A stretch of 64,000 bases of DNA. Origin: Bugula neritina. Taxonomy: Eukaryota > Bryozoa > Gymnolaemata > Cheilostomatida > Bugulidae. Position numbers and translations under genes: made by a program. The DNA is taken from positions 4,768,628 to 4,832,627 of the forward strand of contig OZ037771.1 of assembly GCA_964035545.1 (NCBI GenBank). Reading direction: 5' to 3'. The notes under the pieces were generated by a model that worked only from the letters and a program-made list of their open reading frames with translations, ran no database searches and was not told the origin of the DNA. Positions 44,001 through 56,000 of the stretch are shown here, in pieces (position 1 is the stretch's first letter; each line of letters opens with the position of its first letter).

Positions 44001-47000
44001 TGCTTGATTGCATGCACAGCTCAAAGCTCTCTTTAGGCGTTATTTTCTGTAGAAAGTGCCTGAATACCTAGCCACAACACTAAGACTATAGAAATGCTTT
44101 CCTCTCACTGTGATAAGTTGTGTGCTCCTGTTATGATACTTGAAGTTTCATTGCGTGACCTCATGGTCATGTAGATGAGTAAAAATCACTTTTTTCAAGA
44201 AAAATTCGCTGATTGTTTGGCTGAATGTTCACTCTTTAGAACTTCCAAAATTTTCAACTTAAGACATGTTTTTACAAAATCTTGTAGAGAGCTAAATTGT
44301 TTTAGTGTGCAACTCTTAAACAGCCTGTAGATGATAGTTGAAATATATATGAATATTCTAATACAGCATGATGTAGCTTGTCATGGATTATCTAACATAC
44401 TCCAATTCGTGAAGATCATATTTTCAATTGTGGTTACAGAACTTTAGTTGTTTTTGGAAAAGCTTTAGAATTTGCAGAAAGGTGTATCTTAGTTTTGGTT
44501 AGAATGCTGGAGGTGTATTGTAGACAATAATCGCGGTGTGTTATTAAATGAATATATATTTGTATACATCATCTTAATAGGCACACAGCACCACATAATC
44601 GTTTGATGTGTCACCAGTGCAGAGCTGTGCTACTATGTCTGATACACCATCACTTATTCAAATACTTTGTTGGCGCAAGTCATTGACAGGATGGTGGATG
44701 GATTTTCAATTTTTTTACATATATGTGTTGAACTTGTTAGTTATTGCCTTAGAAAATACTGGAAAAATACTAAAGGCAATCATCTCCATCTTTTATGATT
44801 AAAGAGCAAGGGAGCAGCCCGAGTCTAGGGGTTAAAGTGTTTGCCTAGTAAACACGAGGTCATGGGTTCAAACCCCAACAAAGGCCATTGGTGATGTTAG
44901 GAAGAGCATCCAGTCATAATTGCTCCTGTGCCCTCATCTGAAGAAGTCCTTAGCCGATTTAACAAAAACCCTTTCCATCAGGGGTTTCTCACAGGGAGAG
45001 TGACTATAAACTTGCGTGAGTTTTTCATTGGTAAAAGACTAGGAATGTTTACTTCTAGTCTGATCTACTATGAAGGACGTGTTTCGTATCTGTAGAGTTG
45101 AAAGACCAACTGGTGGATGTCGAAAATTGTGACCTCATTAAGTGTGACCGGCTGGTTTCATCTCTGAATATGCAGGAAGTTGCAGAAGTCAGCAACAGCA
45201 GCCTACCAGAGGATAAGCACACCACCATATTGTACAGGTAGTCCCAGCTATACCACCATATTGTACAGGTAGTCTTAGTTATACCACCATATTGTACAGG
45301 TAGTCTTAGTTATACTACCATATTGTACAGGTAGCCTCAGTTCTGGTGAATAACACCACCGCCTTCTTAGACTGCGATCTAGTATTACATATGATTGCTG
45401 ATTCATGGCGGCTACTGATTTAATTTCCTAAATTTGTCTAATGTCTCGTAGGACAGTTCTCTGATAAAAATGAGAGACCTGCTTTTACACTTTAAATTTT
45501 GCTATGAATATATACATATGAATATGTATATATTAGTAGCCAAAAGCATTCATGAATGCTTTCGATGTTTTACCATTTATTTTTTTTATATTATTCAAAC
45601 TTATAAAGTTTTTCTCTTATTTTAAAAAATAGCATTAGAGTTGCCTTACTAGTAGTATCTGTTTTGTAATGCCATGATACACTGTGAAGTCTTGTCTATG
45701 CGTGTGGCTGAAGAGAGTAGTAAGACTACTAGTAGTACAGTTGCTCATCTCACCATGTATTTCAGAGCGTGCATGGTAAACCGAGTAGACGTCGTGAAGT
45801 GGCTAATAGACCACGGAGCCACCGCCAGCTACGACGAGGTTTCCCTTCAGACACCTCTATATAGAGCTTCTCACGAAGGACACACTGAGGTGGTGAAGGT
45901 TCTGCTCAAGGTAAGATAACTCTAATGCTCTCGGTATGATTGCATCGAGTTGAATATAAAATTGCAGAAACCGTTTATGCATGACAAATAAATGGTAGTA
46001 GAATTTATTAAAGTATCAAACAATGCTACACTACAGATCTTTTTGATCATTTATTGTTTTGCTTTAATAAATATGGTGAGTTGGAATTTATTTTTGTGTA
46101 AGTAAAATATATTTACTAGTTGAGCTGGTGATTTATGTACTGTTACATTCATAACGTTCTACATAGTCTTGTATATACTTCAGATTTGGTGTTACCCTAT
46201 TCATATTCACTATAGAGCTGGGTGTTATCTCCACCGTATCCTATTATAATCACTCTGAGGTTTAGAGTTATCCTACTACCTTGCTCTACTCATGTACTTC
46301 AACAGTTAGCACTACCCTCACTTTAACCCACCTGTGTACCACATAGTATAATTCTAGTTTTTATTCCACTCATATTTGTTGCAGAATTTCCCTCACCTGA
46401 TAAAGGTGGTGACCAGCTCCACGGCCGGGAAGGTACACAACCTCCACTTGGCGTGCACAGGCAGTCTCGACCTGCTTAGACTCATCATGGAGTGGCGCTA
46501 CGAAGAAGCCCTCCTCGAGTATCACTACACGGCTGACAGGAAGTACTGCTACTGGTCTGCGTTTGATGTGAACGTAGCCAACTTCTCGCTGTGGAGTCCG
46601 CTGTACATGGCTACAGTGTATAATAAACCTGAGCATGTGCGGTATCTCCTCCAGTATGAAGTGATGGGTAGGTCTACTACTGAATGACCACTTCGTACCA
46701 CTATCTACAAAATTTAAAGTCTCTTTTTACTAATCACTTTGGGTTTAGGAAGAAAACTAAACCAAACTGATGTTGCTACTATTCTAGGTCAATCAATGGT
46801 CTAATTAGGTCAATCTTGATATATTGTTTTATTGATCTCAGGAATCTCGCATTATTCTCTTTTTGTTTAACTTTACTAAACCCATGCTGAACTTTTAGTT
46901 TCAATGTACAGCCCATTTATTCAGTATATGCATGTAAGTGGAATATGAACTCCACACACTATACATGACCATAGTATTACCACGCTCCTATTTATCTAGC

Positions 47001-50000
47001 TCACTTACCTGTGGTTACTACATTTCACAGGGTATCCGCTGTCCAGTGCATTCAGTGATCTCTCCGAGTCTGATATACCGCAGGCTCTCAATCAAATAGA
47101 AGACTACCAAGACCTCAATCAACAGCCTAAAATGATTCGGCCAGTTGACGTTGAGCAAATGGGTGTTGATTCACTCAGTCCTCTTCACTACGCTGTAAAA
47201 CAGTACGTTATGCTGTAACTTACACTTCACTACGCTGTAAAACAGTACGTTATGCTGTAACTTACACTTCACTACGCTGTAAACTAGTATGTTATGCTGT
47301 AACTTACACTTCACTATGCTGTAAAACAGTACGTTATACTGTGACTTACACTTCACTACGCTGTAAAACAGTACGTTATACTGTGACTTATACTTCACTA
47401 CGCTGTAAAACAGTACGTTCTACTGTGACTTACACTATGCTGTAAACCAGTATGTTACGCTGTAAAACCTTGTTACTAAGTTAAGTATAGAATATAATAA
47501 TACTTTGTGGCTGTATGCAGTGGGTGCCTGGAGGTTGCCAGATTATTGATAGAACACAAGGCAGATGTTAACAGAGTCTGTGAGCACCAGGAGAGGGGGA
47601 CATCCACCCTCCAGAAGTACACTCCTCTCAAGTTTGCTGTCAGACAAGGTAAACTACCTGTCTCTTCATTAATTGGATTTATGTCCCCTGCTCTGTGATT
47701 ATGATATCACACTTAGCCTCTCCACTAGTTGCTCTATTGTTAGTTGAAGTTGTCTACACTTTACACTGGATCAGTCAGCCAAAACATTCCTAGATTTCCT
47801 GCCTGGAAGTTTCAGCTTGCTTTCCATTATTTTCAAAATTAAATGAGATTCTCTGATGTTATATACTTTACTAAAAACATATATTAGTATTCGTGTTTGA
47901 TGCATTAAGTTTCTCAACTTTTAATTTAATCAAGTTTAGGCAACTATCAATCTGAAATTAGCTTGTTTTGGCGCTAATTAAAAAGAACCTTCACTCTACA
48001 CAAATGTTTTAGAACAGGGTGTCCAACCATTTCAGAACGAGGGCCACTGAAGGGGAATATTTGTGGTGAGGGCCACATGGGAAACTTTAGCTCGCTCTGG
48101 GGGCCACAGCATCAGCATTGTTTGAATTACTTTATTCCAAACTCCTTTGAATTATAGCACAATAAAGTTCTAATAGTTACTGCTGGCTGCATGTTTTGTA
48201 GCATGTGTATAATAATACATTTAAAAGGTAGTCTTTCACTCTAATTCATGTATACTTTGAAAAAATAATTTTAGTGTTATGCCTTTGAAGGCCACATAAA
48301 TTTAGGTTGGGGGCACATCTGGACCTGGGGTCGCCTGTTGGACAGCCCTGTTTTAGAGTGTCTTCTTAATGTCCTATAACAGAACTATCACAGTGACTAC
48401 ACACAGTTCAGTGTATATCCAAATCAAGTTTGCTGACAAAAACTGTGACACATACAGAGTTGACCTTTCTAGTTGAAATATACAAGTGCAAAACTTTTGT
48501 AATGTTATTATTTGCATTTAAACTTTCTTCTAAGCAGTATACAATGTTGAAAAATAATGAATGATAAACATAAATTATGCCAAACCAAGTTCATTTCTTG
48601 CAGTAAAAATAAACCAGTAATGTGATACAGATATTGTAAATTTCTCTGTTTAATGTAGTTTCTCTGTTCTGTTACTTGCTGCTAACAGGTTGTGATGGTG
48701 AGTTTATATACACAGCTGAAGTTGGTCTCTCTCATGTACCAGTGTTACACAGCTGGAGCTGGTGTGTGCTGATTGTAGGGGATGAGGACATGATTTCACT
48801 GCTGTTAAGGAGTGGAGCCAGGGATGAGAACAGCGAGTTACTTGGAACTTGTTTGCTGGAGAATAACACAGACATCGTCAAGTTTATGCTGAAGCACCAT
48901 GCACACATTGATACTCAACACAAGATACTGGTGCAGGGTGCTACATCTAGCAACTTCCACCCGATTCTTCGTCGTGGACCAAGTATATCGGTATGTCCAA
49001 TACCCAGCCTAGTAATTGTGCATATTGACTATGATTCTTGGTTAATATCACAGTTTAATATGATTGCTATAGGCCTATTGAAATTTATCATGTATTCGTT
49101 TCGTGTGGGTGCACCATGGTGAATATAAATGTGCACAATATAATAGATGCAAATTTTGAAGTCAATAAATTTGTAATGTACATTATTCTGTTAAATTTAT
49201 TTTTATATGTGAGTAATATATTGCACTATACAGAGTAGCCATGGTTTAGGGATTAAAGCACTGGCTTAGTAAACACAAGCTCATGGGTTTAAATCCCAGT
49301 AAAGGCCATTAGTGATGTTAGGAAGAGCCTCCAGTCATAATTGCTGCTATACCACAATAGAAAACCGGTCTTTAGCATGCATAAAACCCTAATTATCAGG
49401 GGTTCTCACAGGGATGACGACTATAAAGTCACATAAAATTTAGCCTAATCAACTTTGTAACAGTTGATATGTATATCTGTGTACATAATTCTCATATAAT
49501 GCTGCCGTAAACAGGAAGAGCACCCAGACGCTGCCTCCTTCACAGACTCCCCGGTGTCTATCAACTGGAGGAGTGTTAATTTACCAGGATCTATTGACGA
49601 GGACTGGATATATGAATGTAGTCATTTCATCAACCCTCATCTTCCACGGTAGGTTGTGTAGTTGGTAACTTGCTCTGCTAACATACCCTAATGTTTTCAG
49701 TTGATCATAATCCTGGTTCTAATGAGGCTTGTTTTCTAAAAAGAATACTAGTATTATCGCATAATTTATATTTGTAAAATATTTATCTCGGAAAAGAAGA
49801 AACTTTTGTTAGTAATAGTCTTCACACAAACCTTAAATTTCTACTGATTTAATGTGCTTTCTCAATCATAGAGATTCCCTTAGTACTGGGTGGGAGGAGA
49901 CGACTCCAAAATATAATATTTATTCAATGAAAAAATAATTTACAAACTGTGATAAAAACATACCTTCATTTTTATTTAAAGATAAACAAGGCAGAATATA

Positions 50001-53000
50001 TTGTCCTGTAAGGTTAAGCTGTACATAGCATTTATATATAACAGTAGTGTCCAGTTGTATAACTTTGTGTACAGGAAAATATAACAGATTCTACATGCAG
50101 GACGCTTCTCCAGCCAGTTGTAGTTTGTACTGTGTCTGCACCAACATCTATAGACTACTCTATTATGGTATTTTGTTTCCATACGTATATCATGCATTTT
50201 GTCTAGTAAATATTTCACACAGTGCCACAATACATGCATTTTGTTCTCTTGATTTCAGGACTGTTTCCGTGGAAACCATCACACAAGTTGATGTATCAGA
50301 CTCGAGCCTAGCCTCACTTCCTTCAATCTTATTCAGCCTCAAGCATCTTGTGTCTTTAAACGCTCAGTCTAACAAGTTGACTAATCTTCCCTCCAGTGAA
50401 ACCTGGAATCTGCCAAATCTGAAAGAGGTGAATAGTATTTTCATAGTTGCTCCTGTGACAAAAGCTTGTCTCCTTTTTAGTTATATATTTATAATGTTTT
50501 TGTTGAAGATAAAGCAACTTGAATGAAACCATTTAGAAAAAAAAAATGTTACAAACCAGTTGGTTTAGGATGCTAAAATTGTCTCAATGTAAAGTTTTGA
50601 AGAGTTGTTTTTAGTTTGGCTAAAGATGTATTCAATAGATCTGGAAGCTCATTAGTTAGAAAAATGTAATAATGTTAAATTAATTTACAGAAGATATTAG
50701 TTACCAGTAAGCTTGATTTTTGGACACTTGGCTTATTAAAATTCAGCAACAATATACAAGTTGTATTTCTGATGAATGTATGTATTTAAATAATGTTATG
50801 TGCTTTGTAATGCTTTCTGAGCTAAATATTATTACATTTTGGTAATACTCATATATTATAACTAATTATCAAATTGTCATGTTTTTTACTTTCACATATA
50901 AATGCCATATAAGAATCAGTAATTTATATTCTCATTATAACAAAATTACCTGCTCTTTTGCATGAGGAGTACAAGAAAAATGCTTTACATTCAAAACATT
51001 AGAATGTATTAGTAATCATACATATGGATGCTTGGTGTATTATAGTTAGTTGATATTAGTAAACACGGACCAAAATTACTGGTGTTTTTCTTTTGGAAGT
51101 AAAAAATGCTATGAATTCAGAAGATACTTCATCTGGACAATCTCTTTTGAAAACTTTTTGCATAAGTAACTTTATATTGCAATAAAGCTCCTGTCAGCCC
51201 TTATTGAGATTACAATGAAGGCATAAAATATGTTTTACAGCTCCTCCTAGATAAAAACAATTACCCTGGCATACCAGAAGGTGTGTTTCACTTGCCAGCT
51301 CTGGAGAAACTTTCCATGTCCCACAACCGGATCAAGTCGGTGCAGTTTTCTATTTACCTCTCTCCCAAGCTCTCTGACATCAACCTCTCCCACAATCAAA
51401 TTGACGAGGTTATTCATTCCCGTTCTCTCTCCACGATGACGGATGACACGGTGGACAGCTCTGCGGTAGATCTCCCGGTGGTGAGGAAATCAGCTCAGGA
51501 GGTGAGTTTTGAGTTTCCTGTACGGCCTCCCATCTAACTCAATATATCTTCATTTCTGTAATTTGATGTTGCATTCCTTGTTAAATAGATATTTGCTGTT
51601 ATTCTTACAAAAATTTATCCTGTCTTGTCTTATCAATTACCTGTTGACATTTCATTAATTCTATTCTACACGTCTTGCAGTGTATTAACATTATTATTGA
51701 TTACAGGACTATATCATTGTTGCCAAGCCAGAATTGACAGGGGACAGTTCTCCTGCTGTGAGGAACTCAAGTCCCACTAATATTCTCAAGTCAACAGTTG
51801 TCAATCACTGGTCTAATGTGGTACGCCTCATCTAGCTACTATACTATATCATGTGTGTAGGCCTGGATGTTATTGTACACAAGCTTATAGAATATAATAT
51901 TTGCTATATGTACTGTATGTGTGTATGAGCTTGGATAATGTCCCAAACTGAATGTTGTTGAGCATTTTAATAACACTTACTTGAGATTGTTTCAGCATGA
52001 TAAGTAACTGTGTTAATTGTGGCTACCTGTGCAGTACCACAGTTCTTTGGGTAAGAAAAGTAGCCGAGTTATTATGGTTTATTCAATAATGGGACATGTT
52101 TAATATAGTTGTCTAATATTTTTAGTTTATAATAATGTTTAAAAATAGTATAATTGGCATTTCGAGTTTGCAGGCCAAGTTTTTAGCTGATTTCATATTT
52201 TAGCTGGTGGTGGTGGACACATTCGACAACCCAGCCCAATCTGACGCTACTTTAACTTCTTTGAATCTTTCGTACAACAAGCTGAAACGTGTCCCGCAAG
52301 GTCTGCCCTGCTTAGCTCCTAGACTACAGAAACTGGATCTCTCAAACAACCAGATCTCGGAGATGGGTGAGTGTAATGGAGGCCTGTTACAAGGTGGCGA
52401 GTTACAGTGGCAACACTGCAGTGCTACTGTGTCTTATTTCTTGATGATGGCATCTCTCTTGTTTTTGTTGAGGATATGTTTTTATGTTGAAATAAACTAA
52501 ACTAAATATCTTAATTTTGTGGCCAAATTTTTATGATCTTCAAGTATGAGCCAGTTTGGCATCTTTCAGTTTAATTATTTACTTCATAAATATTTGCAGC
52601 ATTTATAAATATATTTTTATACCATAAATGTAATATTTAGATCGTAACTATAGTATTTATATAATAAATATGACAGTTATATTTTAAATGTAGCATTTAT
52701 ATAATAATTATAGTATTTATATAATAAATATAGGAAGTGGAGAGAGTGAGACTCACCACTACTACTAGCCAAAGCATTGTCAGAGTAAACACACACAAAG
52801 TTACTTTACTCATAATTACTAGCTTGTTGAAATCCTAGACTGTGTTCTATATTTCTTCTTGCTTTGATCTAGGTTCCCCTCTGTTTTTCCCGTATTCACT
52901 CAACTCTCTCAACCTGTCCCATAACAAGATTGATCGCATGGTACGAGACTACGATGAAATGGATGAACTCACCAAGGTGGCTGTTAAGAGTTGTTTCTCC

Positions 53001-56000
53001 TGCACAGAGCCAACTAGGAAGCACCACAAACGAACGTTAGTCTGTGTACCCACGCTGGTATAACTTCTCTTTTATTGTCTGCTAACTGGTCGTATTTGTT
53101 GACAATTGTTCAACACAGAGTTAGATATGTCATTGTAGCTTAAAAGTTCCCGAAATTGTATCTGGTTTTTTTGCATTTCTATACTGTGTTTTCCAATCTG
53201 GATGATTATTCAAAAACAGTCAAAATTGAATTAAATTACATTAATGTTTATAAAATATACTAATTGGATTTTACTGCCTGCAAAGCAATATTTTCAAGTT
53301 TTAGGCTAGTTTAATAAAATAGTTCGAAAAAAATTAATCATTATTTGAAATTTTTTTTCATCGTTTTATAGTGTTATAAAATATTTTCATTTGTCCAAAA
53401 TTTTGTTAGATGCAATTAATGCAATAAGTTATAACTTTAATTTCTCACTTGAGATGCTGCTATTACATAATCACAATAAATATAAATAGCAGTATTCAAT
53501 AATTTTATTGAGCCTAATACTATTCTTTTTCTTTTTTTTAATAAAAGTAAATAGTTGGTTACATTGGCCGGTTTTAGTTCCACTAAAATTTGATGAGATA
53601 TTAGCAGTTTTCTAATAATTCATCTGACCCAGTGACCTTGTATGTATTACAGAGGGAGCTCTGCTAGTAACATAGATGCCACTCCATCCCAAAGTAGAGC
53701 TTCCATTGGCAGCATGACATCTCTCTCCTCATTGGCTAATACTCAGCTGTGCAGTCACAAAGCTCTCAAGTTTGATTGTCTCACAATACTCAACCTTTCA
53801 TACAATCGACTCACAGAACTCAAGTTTGCTGTTTACAACGCCTCCGATATCGTTAGTAGATATAATAGCTCTTCTGTAATTTGCCCTTTATTTTGCTAAA
53901 TTAATGTTTCGCTTTTAAACTTGGTGTCTGTTTTTATATATTTGTGTAGAAATGCCTATAATTCATCTTTTGGAGGATATATAAGTTTGTTGTTGATATA
54001 ATTTAGCAGGCAATGTGACTAAACACTTTTTAGCACTTTAGAAAATACGGTCACTTTTATTTATGCTGTTTTTTGCTTTTGAGAATTTCAAAAAATTATC
54101 CTAATAACTTGAGAAAATACAAAATGTTTCCAGCTGCATGTGATGTCTGGGTGGCACATCCAGCAGGTAGTATTGAGTTGACACTTCACTGCTTGTGGTG
54201 TCTGAGTGACACGTACAGCAGGTAGTATTGAGTTGACACTTCACTGCATGTACTGTCTGAGTGACACATACAGCAGGTAGTATTGAGTTGACACTTCACT
54301 GTAATGTGGTGTCTGAGTGACACGTACAGCAGGTAGTGTTGAGTTGACACTTCACTGCATGTGTTGTCTGAGTGACACGTGCAGCAGGTAATCTTGTTGT
54401 AGGCTGATGTAGCAGATAACATTTCCGAGAGAAGTCGATCAACTTTGACCAGCGAATCAGTGGGACTTATCTTACCCCGTCTGGCTCACCTTGACCTCTC
54501 CCATAACAACATAGCCTTTGTTCCTTCCATCATCTCGGAACAGGCTGATCTCTCCCAGCTCAACCTTAGGTTCAATCTTGTCAGAGATGTGAGCATCCTA
54601 AGAGATTTCCCTGAATATACAATCTATATCACATCATTAAATTTAGAATTAAAGTGTTTTTGCTAAAGAATCATCAACACAGTTTACTTATATAGTATAG
54701 AAGTATCCATATATATATCTTAGCTATCATCTACAGACGGTGCGAAAGTTGTGTGTTCAAACAATTTTGTTTTACAATGAGTTGTCTGTTCATGCTAAGG
54801 ATGTTTCCTGTCAGCTGTAGAGTTTGTAGTACTATATAACTGATCATTGTTAACTTTGATTAGATATTACTATTAGCCACTGCAACACACTGCTTAATCA
54901 CTAAGCTGGCCTGGATGTTTAAATATAACTTCTTAAAACAATTTTAATTAATACTGTGTTTTGCGGTTGGTAGCTGCCTCCGGAAATGGGATTGTTAAAG
55001 AACCTGTGGAACATGGAGCTGAATGGATGTCCACTGGAAGGCTCTCTGGCTGAGATGGTTCAGAACAAGTCCAAGACATCCGATATCCTCGGTTTCCTTA
55101 AATCTGTACTCAACCAGTTAGTTTTATTGCAGGCTTCACTTTACATCATAAAGAGTTTTCGGTCAAGTAATAACTTCAAATATGTATGTGTTTTATTATG
55201 ATGTTAACATAAGGAATATGATGTGGCCATTGTTGGTCTGATTCAGTACAAAAAGTGCCATTTTATCGTTCGCAGAGCTAAACCATACGCGTCTATGAAG
55301 CTGATGATAGTTGGCCAGGCAAACATTGGAAAGACAACTCTACTAGCAGAATTGAGAAAGGAAGGAAGGTCCAGCAACCCCTTCAAACACTTCAACCAGA
55401 GAGTACATAACACCCCTGTGGCAGGAGAGAGCAGAAATGGTGAGTGAAATAATGCGTTCAATCATGATAGGGAGCATTTCAGTGCTGGTTTTAATATACA
55501 AATGTGCACCTTTTTTTAGCACAGTGTTAAGAGTATTAATATTTCTATTCAGCCTCCATTCCAGTGTTGTGAGTCATTCCGTTATTAACCTTGGCATATC
55601 AGCTTAGTCTTTGTTTTATTATTTTTTCATTCTCAATTACAGTTTCTTATTATATTATTGGAGATAAAAGCTTGAAAGAGAAAAATAATGTAGCTTTAAA
55701 TGTTCATTTATTGATAATTTGACAGAATGTTTCTTAATTCCGGTTATGAGCTGTCAGTTTAGATACAGAGCATAGCTGCATGACTTGAAAAGGTGTAAAT
55801 ATTTGTCAATTGTAAATATTCACCGAAACATTTGTGAACAACTTGTCGATAGGTGATACTGTATCTACGGTGGGCGTGGACATTGGAGATCTCACCTTGG
55901 ACAGGTCTGATAAGAAGGGTAAAGGAAAAGTTGTTTTCAAGACGTGGGATTTTGGAGGACAAGTGAGTACACGTGTGCAGTGATACTCTTGGTGTGAATA

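Larger units (their letters stand above)
41080..48990 (+). other. LRRK exons 1-9: ankyrin-repeat region
   Basis: Exons 41080-41281, 42384-42421, 42996-43188, 45096-45237, 45766-45910, 46385-46667, 47031-47202, 47521-47648, 48779-48990. Ankyrin-type units include LLLHQACIHNNHELLEDLM, TPLHQAALDGRLDLIKLLLE, VDVVKWLIDHGA, TPLYRASHEGHTEVVKVLL, SPLYMATVYNKPEHVRYLL, SPLHYAVKHGCLEVARLL, TPLKFAVRQGDEDMISLLL and TDIVKFMLKHHA. Exon 2 is a 38-nt microexon. Exon 9 has a second in-phase acceptor 90 nt upstream (exon start 48689), which would add 30 codons. The acceptor at 48779 gives the uninterrupted ankyrin consensus and is preferred. Confidence 0.88.
49515..55116 (+). other. LRRK exons 10-18: leucine-rich repeats
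   Basis: Exons 49515-49648, 50259-50427, 51241-51501, 51707-51820, 52204-52366, 52873-53035, 53653-53851, 54403-54588, 54974-55116. LRR cores: SLASLPSILFSLKHLVSLNA, LEKLSMSHNRI, LSDINLSHNQI, TSLNLSYNKL, QKLDLSNNQI, NSLNLSHNKI, TILNLSYNRL, AHLDLSHNNI, SQLNLRFNLV and NLWNMELNGCPL. The repeats are interrupted by two Ser-rich probably disordered inserts: SRSLSTMTDDTVDSSA and following (exons 12-13), and GSSASNIDATPSQSRASIGS and following (exons 15-16). Confidence 0.9.

Noticed and set aside
47171-47460. CRISPR-like or protein-repeat array on the minus strand (KSQYNVLFYSVVKC units)
   Set aside because: Eukaryotic intron minisatellite with no spacers. Its unit derives from the exon 7 donor junction on the plus strand.
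54186-54422. Minus-strand frame with repeated Cys-His-rich units
   Set aside because: It follows the 55-bp minisatellite period and has no start, splice or domain support.
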